Shown: positions 44,918 to 54,481, numbered from the stretch's first letter. The stretch: 64,000 bases of DNA from Caproiciproducens faecalis (GCF_019448085.1 NZ_JAGFNZ010000002.1:620001-684000), one strand, 5' to 3'. Notes: generated from the letters alone by a model not told the origin. Made by a program: numbers and translations.

Positions 44918-46006
44918 TTATTCGATAATTTCGATGGCGAGGTCGCCTTCCAACTCTTCGTCGGAAACCTCATAACCGAGGTCGTTAAAGTTTTCGTCTT
45001 CTTCCGTAACATTCTTTTTAATCACAGAAAGAACTACACCCGTGATGATACTGCCTACAACAAGACAGATGACTGCTTTCATAGGATCGCTGAAGAACGG
45101 GAATGCAATGAAACCACCGTTCGGGAGCGGAGAGGAAATTCCCCAGCTCATAGAGAGACCGCCGGCAACCGCGGAACCGACCACACAGGCAATAACCACT
45201 CTGATAAGGTCGCGGGCGGCAATCGGGATGATTCCTTCGGTAATCATGACGCAGCCCATGGGAACAGCGGATTTCAGTGTTTCAATTTCCGCATGTGTAT
45301 ATTTCTTTCTGGAAATCAGTGCGGAAATCGCAATGCCGAAAGGAGGAATCATAGAACCGAGGAACTGGCACACTTTTGCGTCGCCGATGCCTTCCGCAAG
45401 CATTGCGTTGCAGTATGCGGTTGCGACCTTGTTGACCGGGCCGCCGAAGTCAAAGGTTGACATTCCGCCCAGGATTGCGCCGTAAAGGAATTTCGCTCCG
45501 CCGGACAGGGATGTCAGGAAATCTGTAAGAACTTTTGTCGCCCAGATAATCGGGGTACCCAGAACACCGAACATAATCAGTGCGGAAATGGACGTTGCAA
45601 GGAACGGAATCACAATGACGGGAAGAATACCCGTAAGGGATTTCGGAAGCTTGACGTATTTCTTAATCAGGATTACGACAAAACCTACGAGCAAACCGCC
45701 GAGCATACCGCCGATAAAACCGGCTTTGATCTGTGTTGCTATGTAACCGATGATAAAACCGGGTGCCAGTGCCGGTCTGCCGGCTACTGAGAATGCAATG
45801 TATGCGCATAGGATCGGTACCATAAGGGTCATACCTAACTGGCCGGTTGTATAAAGCCAATAGGCAATACCGGTGTCGCCAAGGTTGCTGATGCTGGAAC
45901 CTGCCAAAGCACGGCCGATCGCCATTGTCAGACCGGAAGCAACAATCAGTGGAATCATGTAACTAATGCCCGTTAAAATATGACCTTTTATGTCTTTTAA
46001 TTTCAT
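44918..46006 (-). CDS. PTS fructose-type enzyme IIC
   Basis: About 362 residues of membrane permease. It starts MKLKDIKGHILTGISYMIP, typical of FruA IIC, and contains ALAPGFIIGYIATQIKAGF and FGGPVNKVATAYCNAM. The start at 46006 is chosen for AAGGGG upstream. It overlaps nothing but lies right after the IIB gene. An acidic C-terminal tail (EEDENFNDLGYEVSDEELEG) is unusual. It would translocate and help phosphorylate the sugar with the IIB and IIA proteins. Confidence 0.92.
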   Translation of the reverse strand: MKLKDIKGHILTGISYMIPLIVASGLTMAIGRALAGSSISNLGDTGIAYWLYTTGQLGMTLMVPILCAYIAFSVAGRPALAPGFIIGYIATQIKAGFIGGMLGGLLVGFVVILIKKYVKLPKSLTGILPVIVIPFLATSISALIMFGVLGTPIIWATKVLTDFLTSLSGGAKFLYGAILGGMSTFDFGGPVNKVATAYCNAMLAEGIGDAKVCQFLGSMIPPFGIAISALISRKKYTHAEIETLKSAVPMGCVMITEGIIPIAARDLIRVVIACVVGSAVAGGLSMSWGISSPLPNGGFIAFPFFSDPMKAVICLVVGSIITGVVLSVIKKNVTEEDENFNDLGYEVSDEELEGDLAIEIIE

Positions 46007-46007
46007 A

Positions 46008-46328
46008 TTAGTTCGTCCCCTTTTCAATTACCTTTTCAACCTTCTGAATAAATGCGATTGGGTTTTTAATCAGTGAAGAGGTGTCGATTTTGACAACCTT
46101 CTTGCCCTTAAAACGCTCCATACCGTTTATGGCAATATCGACTGCCAGAATAACAACATCCGCTTCCTGAATGTCTTTTGCCGCTAATTCGTTTTCCACC
46201 CCGATGGTTCCCTGTGTTTCACAATGGATACTATGCCCTCTGGCCTGAGCGCTTTTTATCAGCTTTTCACAGGCAATGTAGGTGTGAGCGATTCCAGCGG
46301 TGCATGCAGCAACTCCCACGATTTTCAT
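46008..46328 (-). CDS. PTS fructose-type enzyme IIB
   Basis: A 106-residue IIB with the phosphorylatable Cys9 in MKIVGVAACTAGIAHTYIACE, as in FruA IIB domains. It takes phosphate from a fructose-type IIA and phosphorylates the sugar bound by IIC, whose gene follows 1 bp later. The ribosome site is GAGGAG. Confidence 0.94.
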   Translation of the reverse strand: MKIVGVAACTAGIAHTYIACEKLIKSAQARGHSIHCETQGTIGVENELAAKDIQEADVVILAVDIAINGMERFKGKKVVKIDTSSLIKNPIAFIQKVEKVIEKGTN

Positions 46329-46419
46329 TTTGTATCTCCTCTCCTTTTCATGATAATACTTTCCAACAGGATGATTTTTAGATCGCCCTGTACCAAAAGG
46401 TTCCCCAATTTTCTGCCGA

Positions 46420-47502
46420 TTATATTCTCGGCGGCAGTCCGATCATCGCTTTTGCATTCTTTGCCACTAATTTCAAATCTTTGCAATCCGATGGAATCAA
46501 AGCCCCGTGACCCTGTATTAACTGAATCGATCCGCCCTGCCACTGCAGCTCTATATCGCCGTCAATCGCAATCAGGATCCGGTGACCGTCAAACTCTCCT
46601 AAAGTAAACTGATCTGCTACGTCCACGATCTGCATCCCAAAGGCGTTGGTGTCGCAAACATCGATCATCTGTGTCTGCGTGCTGTCGTTTTCACGGACAA
46701 CGTCCTTGGCTTTCATAACAGCCTTCTTTCTGATTTCTTCCTCCGTATAGGTTTCAAAATCAAAAAGGTTGATGCCGTCTTCAAAGGAAAGTCCGTTGAA
46801 CATTTCCTCGTCGGTCAGAAGCACGCCGTTGATGTTTCTTTCCGCGCGGATGGTAACGTCGCTGCATTCATGCACCTCCAGGAAAATGCATCCCGGTCCG
46901 ACCGCGTGGGGCATTCCGGCGGGGATTAAAACAACGTCGCCCTGCTCAACCGGAATTTTGTGCAGGCAGTCCACCATTTCCTGTACCTTCTGATTTTTGC
47001 ACAGGTCGCTCCAAAGCTCCTTTGTCACATGCTTTTTAAAGCCAACGTAAACGCAGTTGATTTCGTCCTTTACTTCTCTGGTTCTGGCAATATACCACGC
47101 TTCTGTTTTTCCGCAGTTGGAATGGAAATATTTCTTCGCATCCTCCGCTTTCGGGTGGCACTGAAGCACCAGACGAACAATGGTATCCCCCGCTCTGGCA
47201 AGAACAGACAGATGGCTGGGATTGTGTTTGTTGTATTTCTCACCGAGGATTCCGTCCGGGTCGCTGCTGATAATGTCTGTCAGAGAAACGGCGCCCTGCT
47301 CGGGAATCGTCCTGCTGACGGCGTATCCTTCGCCGTGCCCTTTGGAGATCGCTCCGATGGAAGTAACCAGAAGCTCTTCACAGTTATGGGCGTCCTCCGC
47401 CGCCGGCATTCTTCTCCACTCATTCAGCAGCTTGCCGCCGATATAAGGACGGGTGATCCTGTCATCGTCAAAAAGAATCGGCTTTTCGCTCCACTCACTC
47501 AT
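46420..47502 (-). CDS. manA: Mannose-6-phosphate isomerase, class I
   Basis: A 360-residue zinc enzyme interconverting mannose 6-phosphate and fructose 6-phosphate. The cupin core has VLIPAGMPHAVGPGCIFLEVHECSDVTIR with the metal His and Glu residues and the catalytic Arg. N-terminal GHGEGYAVS and QCHPKAEDAKKYF are also in keeping. Its presence in the operon suggests the phosphorylated sugar enters glycolysis as fructose 6-phosphate, or that mannose is among the substrates. Confidence 0.92.
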   Translation of the reverse strand: MSEWSEKPILFDDDRITRPYIGGKLLNEWRRMPAAEDAHNCEELLVTSIGAISKGHGEGYAVSRTIPEQGAVSLTDIISSDPDGILGEKYNKHNPSHLSVLARAGDTIVRLVLQCHPKAEDAKKYFHSNCGKTEAWYIARTREVKDEINCVYVGFKKHVTKELWSDLCKNQKVQEMVDCLHKIPVEQGDVVLIPAGMPHAVGPGCIFLEVHECSDVTIRAERNINGVLLTDEEMFNGLSFEDGINLFDFETYTEEEIRKKAVMKAKDVVRENDSTQTQMIDVCDTNAFGMQIVDVADQFTLGEFDGHRILIAIDGDIELQWQGGSIQLIQGHGALIPSDCKDLKLVAKNAKAMIGLPPRI

Positions 47503-47538
47503 TTTTCTACCTCTTTCTATGTATGTGATTTCGTTCGA

Positions 47539-48468
47539 TTAATCCTGAAAGCTGTCGTAGGTTTTTACAATCTTCTCGGCGTTCAGCTCGTATTTCTCCA
47601 TCAGGGCATCCCTTGTGCCGGATCTGCCGAAGCAGTCCATAATCCCCACTCTGCGCAGCTGTGCCAGATTGCCCTCTGCCAGCACTTCCGCCACCGCGCT
47701 GCCCAAACCGCCGATAATGCTGTGGTCCTCAGCGGTAATGACCTTTTTGGATACGGAAGCGTATTTGATAATCAAATCCCTGTCGATCGGCTTTACGGTG
47801 TGCATGTCGATCACCGCGGCGGACACGCCCTTGGCGGCCAGAATTTCAGCGGCTTTCATCGATTCCTTGACCAGATCCCCGATTGCCACGATCGTAACGT
47901 CGTTTCCTTCCCGCAGTACGATTCCCTTGCCGATCTGGAAGTCCGGGTTTTCCTGATAAACCGGTCTTGAAGACATTCTGCCGAATCTCAGATACACAGG
48001 GCCGTGGAAATGGATTGCCGCCTCTACGGCACGGTAAGCGCTGTACTGGTCGCACGGAACAATAACGGTCATGCCGGGAATGGTCCGCATCAGCGAAATA
48101 TCCTCGATACACTGGTGGGAAGCTCCGTCCTCCCCGATCAGCACACCCGCGTGAGTGGCACAAATCTTTACGTTTAAGCCGTTGTAGGCGATGGAATTTC
48201 TGATCTGCTCATAAGCCCGGCCAGCGGCAAACATGGCGAATGTGCTTGCAAAGACCATTTTCCCGCAGCTGGCCAGTCCGGCCGCGGTGGACATCATATC
48301 GCCCTCTGAAATACCTATGTTGAAAAACCTGCCCGGAAATTTCTTTGCAAAAAGACAGGTCTGCGTTGCTTTTGAGAGATCCGCGTCCAGCACTACAAAA
48401 TCATATTGATCCCCTAAGGTTGCCAGCGCCTCTCCGTATGCTACTCTTGTAGACAGATAATTTTCCAT
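47539..48468 (-). CDS. Transketolase, C-terminal subunit
   Basis: A 309-residue protein with the pyrimidine-binding and C-terminal domains of a split transketolase: STRVAYGEALATLGDQYDFVVLDADL, FFNIGISEGDMMSTAAGLA (catalytic Glu) and HQCIEDISLMRTIPGMTVI. It works with the N-terminal subunit encoded just upstream. Start at 48468 has GGAG at the right distance; a longer frame would overlap the upstream stop. Confidence 0.93.
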   Translation of the reverse strand: MENYLSTRVAYGEALATLGDQYDFVVLDADLSKATQTCLFAKKFPGRFFNIGISEGDMMSTAAGLASCGKMVFASTFAMFAAGRAYEQIRNSIAYNGLNVKICATHAGVLIGEDGASHQCIEDISLMRTIPGMTVIVPCDQYSAYRAVEAAIHFHGPVYLRFGRMSSRPVYQENPDFQIGKGIVLREGNDVTIVAIGDLVKESMKAAEILAAKGVSAAVIDMHTVKPIDRDLIIKYASVSKKVITAEDHSIIGGLGSAVAEVLAEGNLAQLRRVGIMDCFGRSGTRDALMEKYELNAEKIVKTYDSFQD

Positions 48469-48478
48469 ACCGTTCTCC

Positions 48479-49303
48479 TTACCCCAATTCGCTTTCAAGC
48501 TCTTTCAACGCGATTTCGTACTGCTCCTTGTTGGGAGCGACTCCGTGCCAGGACGCCTGATTCTCCATAAAGGAGACTCCCTTGCCTTTTACGGTGCTGC
48601 AGATAATGGCGTTGGGCTTATTCGTCGCCTTTTTCGCCAGCTCCACAGCCGCGTTGATCTGGTCAAAATCATGCCCGTCAATTTCCGACACATTCCAGCC
48701 GAAGGCGCGGAATTTGTCCGCCACGGGGTAAGAGTTCATAACATCCTCTACCTGACCGTCTATCTGCAGCTTATTGCAGTCGACAAACAGGATTACATTG
48801 CTCAGCTTGTAATGTGCCGCGGTCATGGCCGCTTCCCAAATCTGCCCCTCCTGAATTTCGCCGTCTCCGCAGATACAGTAAACTTTATAGGACTTATTGT
48901 CCAGCCCGGCCGCCAGTGCCATTCCATTGGCGGTGGAGAGTCCCTGACCCAGAGAGCCGGAGGAAATATCCACTCCCGGGGTTTTGTTCATGCTGGGATG
49001 CCCCTGAAGAAAGCTGTCGATTTTTCTCAGATTCTTCATTTCCGCTTCATCGAAGAAGCCCTTTAACGCAAGCGCCGCGTAATAGATGGGAGCGGCGTGC
49101 CCTTTTGACAATACAAACCGGTCGCGGTCGGGTGCGTGGGTGTCTTTTGCGTCTATTCTCAGGTGATTAAAAAACAGCGCGGCAACAAGGTCGCTGGCTG
49201 AGAAAGATCCACCGAGATGCCCGCTCTGTGCCTCATAAACTCCCTGCAGCGCAAGGATCTTCATTTTCGTCGATATTTTTTTCAGCTGTTTGCTACTATA
49301 CAT
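48479..49303 (-). CDS. Transketolase, N-terminal subunit
   Basis: A 274-residue TPP-binding subunit: GHLGGSFSASDLVAALFF, LSKGHAAPIYYAAL, SGSLGQGLSTANGMALAAG and the GDG-N motif in CGDGEIQEGQIWEAAM and DCNKLQIDG. With the C-terminal subunit it moves two-carbon units between ketose and aldose phosphates. The split form is common in Firmicute sugar operons. Its location in a PTS island suggests a pentose phosphate step in use of the sugar. Confidence 0.94.
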   Translation of the reverse strand: MYSSKQLKKISTKMKILALQGVYEAQSGHLGGSFSASDLVAALFFNHLRIDAKDTHAPDRDRFVLSKGHAAPIYYAALALKGFFDEAEMKNLRKIDSFLQGHPSMNKTPGVDISSGSLGQGLSTANGMALAAGLDNKSYKVYCICGDGEIQEGQIWEAAMTAAHYKLSNVILFVDCNKLQIDGQVEDVMNSYPVADKFRAFGWNVSEIDGHDFDQINAAVELAKKATNKPNAIICSTVKGKGVSFMENQASWHGVAPNKEQYEIALKELESELG

Positions 49304-49366
49304 TTCTTTCTCCTACCAAACAATTTGATTGGTTCCGCGGCCGGCTTTTGTTCGGCCGCCTCCTGT

Positions 49367-49669
49367 TTATCCCAGATCCAGCTTGCTCATTGCCTCAAGC
49401 AGATCTTCCACAAACTCTTCTTCATTGATTCCCACCAGAAAGCCTGTTGCGTTCAGAACGGGGATTCCGTAGATATCCTTCACCGGACTGGTATAGGCAA
49501 TCAGATCGTACGCTCCTGTGGACACCGCGGTGTCCAGCGCGTCGGGCGCGATTTCCGTTGCTTCCGTATTGTAGCCGTGCTCCGCCAAAAGGTTTTCCAG
49601 CTTGGAAGACAGCATGGCCGAACTGACTGTTCCGGACCCGCATACGGATAAAATTCTTACTGCTCTCAT
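49367..49669 (-). CDS. PTS galactitol-type enzyme IIB
   Basis: A protein of about 100 residues, start at 49669 supported by GGAGAA. The active-site Cys10 lies in RILSVCGSGTVSSAM, the GatB/lactose-like IIB fold. It is coupled to the galactitol-type IIA gene just upstream. No galactitol-type IIC gene follows in this window; the only IIC here is of fructose type. It may serve a permease encoded elsewhere or phosphorylate the PRD regulator. Confidence 0.9.
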   Translation of the reverse strand: MRAVRILSVCGSGTVSSAMLSSKLENLLAEHGYNTEATEIAPDALDTAVSTGAYDLIAYTSPVKDIYGIPVLNATGFLVGINEEEFVEDLLEAMSKLDLG

Positions 49670-49694
49670 ATCTGATTCTCCTTTCCTTTGCAGC

Positions 49695-50159
49695 TTACAA
49701 ATCACTGTTTAAATCCTTCAGCAATTCCAGTATTTCCGGTTTGCTTTCTGATTTCCTGATCTTTTCCAGCAGTTGCTCGCTGTTGAGGATTTTCATGATC
49801 TTTTTCAGCAAACCGATCTGCTGTCTGGAGTCCCGGATTGCCAGCGGCATAATAAGCTCACAGTCAACGGCCGTTCCCGGCTCGCCCATCAGGCGGCATT
49901 GAACCGGTTTTTTCGGAGTGATGATTCCGACCGCCGGTTCTATGACCAGCCGGCCGTCCGCGTGGGGAATCGCAAGGTTGACTCCCTTGCCGCGCAAACC
50001 GGTCGGAAGCGTTTTTTCCCGCTCAGCAACGGCGTCCCCGTATCCCGGCTGCACGGCACCGCTTTCCTCAAACCGCGCTGCCATCAGGAAAATGCAGTCT
50101 TCAAAGCTCTTTACATCCGCATTTAACAGAATAAACCGTTCGTTCAGAATGGAGCCCAT
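49695..50159 (-). CDS. PTS galactitol-type enzyme IIA
   Basis: A protein of about 154 residues with phosphorylatable His66 in KGVNLAIPHADGR. It resembles GatA-type IIA. Start at 50159 has AGGAGG upstream. The gene follows ptsI by 183 bp, the largest spacing in the island, and a further regulatory element may be there. It should receive phosphate from HPr and donate to the adjacent IIB. Confidence 0.9.
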   Translation of the reverse strand: MGSILNERFILLNADVKSFEDCIFLMAARFEESGAVQPGYGDAVAEREKTLPTGLRGKGVNLAIPHADGRLVIEPAVGIITPKKPVQCRLMGEPGTAVDCELIMPLAIRDSRQQIGLLKKIMKILNSEQLLEKIRKSESKPEILELLKDLNSDL

Positions 50160-50342
50160 TGCGGTCACGCCTCCTATTGTTTTAAACAGCATACCATATT
50201 TCCTGTTCTTTAATCAGACCAAGTTTGTTCACTTTTTACACATGAAAACGTGCAAAACGTTGAACCTTTTTGTGCAAGTCTTGGTATAAACCAACGCTTT
50301 TTAAGACTTCGTCTTTTGCAAAAAACTGTTCTTTTCGTCCCG
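50160..50342. promoter_or_regulatory. Leader region before the galactitol-type IIA gene
   Basis: This gap contains GTGCAAAACGTTG at 50250-50262, matching 10 of 13 bases of one arm of the large inverted repeat at 54540-54586, and TTGGTATAAACCAA at 50281-50294. No clear promoter was found. It may be a second target of the PRD regulator. Confidence 0.35.
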
Positions 50343-52064
50343 TCAGTCCAATGCTTCGCTCGCAAGGCGCTGTTTGACTTCGTCTATACTGTCGCTTTCC
50401 AGCACGTCATTGACCCAGTCGGTCAGCTTGTCCGTGTCACAGCGCCGGATCAGATATTTAATCCGTCCCAGCTGGGCGGGCGCGACGCTGAACTCATCCA
50501 GACCCATTGCCAGCAGCAGCGGGGTCAGCCTTGCATCCGAAGCGGCTTCCCCGCACATTCCCACCGGAATTCCCGCTTTATGTGCGTTTTGAATCACCTG
50601 ATGGATGGCGCGCAGCACCGACAGATTGCACGGGTCATACAAATACTGAACCTTTTCGTTCATTCGGTCCGTCGCCGTCGTATACTGGATTAAATCGTTT
50701 GTACCAATGGAAAAAAAGTCGGCTTCTTTTGCCAGCTTATCGCTGATGAGCACCGAAGCCGGAGTCTCGATCATGATGCCGAGCGGAATCTTTTCATTAA
50801 AGGCAATGCCCTCGGCACGCAGCTCCGCTTTGGCTTTTTCCACCATTTCCCTCGATTTGCGCAGTTCCTCCGCCGTAACGATCATGGGGAACATAATCTT
50901 AAGATTCCCAAAAGCGGAAGCGCGAAGAATCGCGCGCAGCTGCGTAAGGAAAATCTTTGGCTGATCCAGACAGATCCGGATGGCCCGGTAACCCAGAAAC
51001 GGGTTGTTTTCCTGCGGAATGTTCATGTAGCCGAGCTTTTTGTCTCCCCCGATGTCCAGTGTACGGATAATAACCTCTTTCCCGTGCGCTTTTTCGGCGG
51101 TTTCTTTGTAAACCGCAAACTGCAGTTCCTCATTCGGGCAGGCACGCTGATCCATAAACAGAAATTCCGTGCGGAACAGCCCGATTCCGTCGCAAAAACC
51201 GTCGCAGAAATTCCTGCGGCTTTCGGCATCTCCGGAATTGATGCATACGGCGACCCGGCGACCGTTTAACGTTACGGCGGGCTCCGTTAAAACAGCCTCA
51301 TACTGTTTCTTCCGCTCCTGCTGCTGCTCTCTTTCCCTTCTGAACGACAGCACAAAATCCTCATCCGGCTCTGAAATACCGTATCCCTCGTTGCCGTTTA
51401 TGTACAGCCGCTGTCCGGTAATCACACTGCTTAAAATTTTGCCCGCGCCCACAACAGCCGGAATCCCCAGCGACTTGGCAAGAATAACGGTGTGGGAGGT
51501 AATCCCGCCTTTTTCAGTAATAAAGCCGCGAAGATACGTTTTGTCAATTCTGACCGTATCCTCGGGGGAAAGGTCCTCTGCCACCAGAATAAACGGCTCC
51601 CGAATGCTCTGAATCTGCTCCTCGGTGTTTTTCAGCCCGTTTAAACGGCGGATCAGTTCATCACACACATTGCGGATATCGCTTGCGCGTTCTTTCATAT
51701 ACGGGTCTTCCATAACCTCAAACCTTGAGCAGACCGCCTGCTTTTCCTGCTCAATCGCGTAATCTATTCCGATACGCTCCTCCATAACGGTTTGAATCGG
51801 CCTTTTAAAGAACAGCTCGTCACACACAATGACGCGGTAAGCCTTGAAGATTTCCGCCGTTTTTTCCCCGGTGTCCGCAAGAGCGGACTGATATAGTTCA
51901 TCCAGCTCTTCAGCGTATTCCCGCTGTATTTGACGGAAGCGCTCCACCTCGCTTTCGCTGTTCTGAACAGTGGTTTTATGCGGGGTGACTTTCTGCCTGT
52001 TCAGGACAACCGCCTGCGCCAGCTCGCTCCCGCCCGCTCCGGCCAAACCGGTTATTTTTTTCAT
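50343..52064 (-). CDS. ptsI: PTS enzyme I
   Basis: About 573 residues. Enzyme I takes phosphate from phosphoenolpyruvate and gives it to HPr. The phosphorylated His191 is in EKGGITSHTVILAKS, the PEP-binding part has GLFRTEFLFMD and TLDIGGDKKLGY, and the C-terminal Cys is in GMCGEAASD. Start at 52064 is placed by AAAGGA and by the conserved MKKITGLAGAGG beginning. A ptsI copy within a sugar-specific island, beside its own HPr gene, is unusual if another general pair exists elsewhere. Confidence 0.94.
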   Translation of the reverse strand: MKKITGLAGAGGSELAQAVVLNRQKVTPHKTTVQNSESEVERFRQIQREYAEELDELYQSALADTGEKTAEIFKAYRVIVCDELFFKRPIQTVMEERIGIDYAIEQEKQAVCSRFEVMEDPYMKERASDIRNVCDELIRRLNGLKNTEEQIQSIREPFILVAEDLSPEDTVRIDKTYLRGFITEKGGITSHTVILAKSLGIPAVVGAGKILSSVITGQRLYINGNEGYGISEPDEDFVLSFRREREQQQERKKQYEAVLTEPAVTLNGRRVAVCINSGDAESRRNFCDGFCDGIGLFRTEFLFMDQRACPNEELQFAVYKETAEKAHGKEVIIRTLDIGGDKKLGYMNIPQENNPFLGYRAIRICLDQPKIFLTQLRAILRASAFGNLKIMFPMIVTAEELRKSREMVEKAKAELRAEGIAFNEKIPLGIMIETPASVLISDKLAKEADFFSIGTNDLIQYTTATDRMNEKVQYLYDPCNLSVLRAIHQVIQNAHKAGIPVGMCGEAASDARLTPLLLAMGLDEFSVAPAQLGRIKYLIRRCDTDKLTDWVNDVLESDSIDEVKQRLASEALD

Positions 52065-52071
52065 CAAAGTT

Positions 52072-54144
52072 TCAGTCCTTTCTGTTCTGACAAAGCTGCT
52101 TGATTCCATCTACATGGCTCTGATCGCTGAAATAGCGGTAAATTTCTTCCAGAACAGCCCAGTGTGAATAGGAGTCCTTCGTTGCCAGCCCAATCAGTAT
52201 GTTTGTAACGCTGCCGTCCGGGCAGACCACACCGTTGGGGGCAAACGCAATGCAAACGTCGATTTTGGGGTTTGCGTCTCCCTGCATAGGAAAATGAATC
52301 AGTTCTACATTCTGCTGAATCCGGTAAGTCTGCAGTTTTCTGTTGCGCAGCAGGTTAATCATCCTGTGCATTAAGCGCTGATCGTTCGGCTTTGGTACCA
52401 GTGAATGGCTGCAAAGCTGCAAAGCCTGCTCCAGGCTGACTGTTTCCGGCAGCAAAATGAATTTGTTCTGCTCAATTTTCTCATAGAAAATATCTCTTTT
52501 GGCTCTGGGCCGCACTCCGCGGTCCTTGTCTTCAAAATATCGAAAAAGGTCCAGATAAAGCTTGTCGGATTGAACTTTTCCGCTGACGCTGTCCTTTACC
52601 CGGCTTATAATTTCCTGAATCATCTCGTCATAACGGACAATGAATTTATCCGCGCGCAGTATTTCCATGATACTGCGCTGTTCTTTTTCGGTGATTATCG
52701 CGCCGCATTCCACAATTTTGTGGTTGGAAAAGCTTTTTCCCAGAGGGACCAGAGAAACCACGAGCGCATAGTCGCCCAGCATCCATTCCCTCAGTTTACT
52801 CTGGCTGATGACACGGTAATCCAGCGCAAGACCGAACAGGTCCTGAAGCTGTTCCTTCAGCAGGACGGCTACCGCCATGTTTTCGGCGCCGACAATCAGC
52901 ACTTTCCCTTTTTCCGTGTTGTCGCTGTCGGTTGAAATGTATTTTTCATTCAGATTGCTTACAAAGTAAACACAAAGATAAGCAAGCTCATCCTCTGAAA
53001 TTCCATCGGCTAAAAAGTTCATTTTGGTCAGCTGTACGGCTTTCCGGGTAAAGTCGAAAACGATGGGGTACATTGCCTTTATGTCCTCAATCAACGGATT
53101 TTTATCCAGAATTCCGTATTTGATTCGGTAATACATAGGACGGATGTGATGGCTGAGCTGTTTTTGAAGGCGTTCGCGGTTCGGCAGTGTAAGACAGGCA
53201 ATGCGCTCAAAATTAAGCACCAGCTCTTCCGCAAAACCCGCAATGAAGCTGTCTTCCTGTTCCTGGGAAAGAAAGTCCGTGGTCTGGATTCCAAGAAACA
53301 GTGTGGTGATGTAATAGGTTTCCTGCGTGGCGACTTCCACCCCGTGAATCCGCAGCTTTTGCAGGCTGAATTCCACAGAGCGGAACGACAGGCTCTTCAT
53401 CAGAGCCAGCTGTTCATCGCTGCTCAGCTGGATTACGCTGCCCTTTCGGCTTCGAATCCATGAAACCTGAATCATCATTCGGATCAGCTCAATATTTGCC
53501 AGAATATAATCGCCGTGGATATCTGTTTCGTACTGTTTAATCAGGCATCGGCACAGTTCACAGAAATCGATCTCATTCTGGTACAGATTGACCAGACTTT
53601 TCTGCAAAAAATTCTGTACACACGTCTGTCCTCCGGGGCTGGATAAAAGCTGAAACTGAGCGCCCAGCATCTTCCGGATCGTCATTTCCTCCCCCTGAAT
53701 CAGGTAGCCGTACTGTATGGTACTTTTCAGGGTGAGTCCCCAGTCTTCCAGTATTTCCCGAATTTCCTTGATGTCGCCAAGGATGGTGTTTTTGCTGACC
53801 TCGCTCAGCTCCATCAGACGGTTGATTGTCATTGCCTCATCGAAAAGGGCAATCTGGACAATTTCCATTGCTCGCCGTTCCGTAACGGAAAAGAAATAGC
53901 TTGAATTCTGCTGGAACCGCTGCTCCAGCGCAGTAATATCCGGTATTTCCGCATGGATCATATGCCCGGAAATAACAAGCTTTCCCAGTCCGTAGTGCTT
54001 GAGCCAATCATTGCACTTTTCTATGTCATAATACAGAGTGCGTTTTCCCACCCCGAGTTTATCCAGAAAATCTTTGATTTCCACTTTCTGTTTTCTTTCC
54101 AGAAGAGTGCGAAAAATATAGGTTTGCCGGCTTTTCAGTTCCAT
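52072..54144 (-). CDS. PRD-containing transcriptional activator (BglG/MtlR type)
   Basis: A 690-residue regulator: N-terminal helix-turn-helix (KQKVEIKDFLDKLGVGKRTL), a second winged-helix region, two PRD domains (conserved His in LSHHIRPMYYRIKYG), a galactitol-type IIB-like domain (KGKVLIVGAENMAVAVLL) and a C-terminal IIA-like domain. The IIB-like loop lacks the usual Cys, and the IIA-like site reads IHFPMQGD instead of IPHG, so these two are probably not phosphorylated. The regulator lies between the HPr and enzyme I genes and probably controls the island. Confidence 0.9.
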   Translation of the reverse strand: MELKSRQTYIFRTLLERKQKVEIKDFLDKLGVGKRTLYYDIEKCNDWLKHYGLGKLVISGHMIHAEIPDITALEQRFQQNSSYFFSVTERRAMEIVQIALFDEAMTINRLMELSEVSKNTILGDIKEIREILEDWGLTLKSTIQYGYLIQGEEMTIRKMLGAQFQLLSSPGGQTCVQNFLQKSLVNLYQNEIDFCELCRCLIKQYETDIHGDYILANIELIRMMIQVSWIRSRKGSVIQLSSDEQLALMKSLSFRSVEFSLQKLRIHGVEVATQETYYITTLFLGIQTTDFLSQEQEDSFIAGFAEELVLNFERIACLTLPNRERLQKQLSHHIRPMYYRIKYGILDKNPLIEDIKAMYPIVFDFTRKAVQLTKMNFLADGISEDELAYLCVYFVSNLNEKYISTDSDNTEKGKVLIVGAENMAVAVLLKEQLQDLFGLALDYRVISQSKLREWMLGDYALVVSLVPLGKSFSNHKIVECGAIITEKEQRSIMEILRADKFIVRYDEMIQEIISRVKDSVSGKVQSDKLYLDLFRYFEDKDRGVRPRAKRDIFYEKIEQNKFILLPETVSLEQALQLCSHSLVPKPNDQRLMHRMINLLRNRKLQTYRIQQNVELIHFPMQGDANPKIDVCIAFAPNGVVCPDGSVTNILIGLATKDSYSHWAVLEEIYRYFSDQSHVDGIKQLCQNRKD

Positions 54145-54167
54145 TTTACCCTCCCGTTGCTGTCAGG

Positions 54168-54428
54168 CTAGTCGGTAAGTGTCTCCAGAAAATGTGCGAC
54201 CTGAGGTCCTGCCTTTGCTTCGTCCGGGCCGGTGACCTTCAGCTGTATTTTGGTTCCCTTGTAGATTCCTCCGCTTAAGATACTGATAATGCTCTTTCCA
54301 TAAAAGTCTTCCCCGTCTTTTCTGAGAACAATCTCACTTTCAAACTTGCTGCTGAGCTCCACCAGAAGAGTAGCGGGGCGTGCGTGTAATCCTGTTTTAT
54401 TATTGATGACAATTTCTTTTTGGAACAT
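54168..54428 (-). CDS. ptsH: HPr-family phosphocarrier protein
   Basis: An 86-residue phosphocarrier with His15 in NKTGLHARPAT and Ser46 in GKSIISILSGG at the exact positions of HPr. It accepts phosphate from enzyme I and passes it to IIA proteins. The preserved Ser46 could allow HPr kinase regulation. The gene is first in the island and precedes the PRD regulator; a specialised HPr (Crh- or FPr-like role) is possible. Confidence 0.93.
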   Translation of the reverse strand: MFQKEIVINNKTGLHARPATLLVELSSKFESEIVLRKDGEDFYGKSIISILSGGIYKGTKIQLKVTGPDEAKAGPQVAHFLETLTD

Positions 54429-54481
54429 TGATGTTTCCCCTTTCTAATCGATCATATTGAACAACTTATTACAGTCATAGT

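Noticed and set aside
50281-50294. TTGGTATAAACCAA as an operator
   Set aside because: Only 5-bp arms match and no second copy was found; it is noted in the leader region but not claimed as a site.
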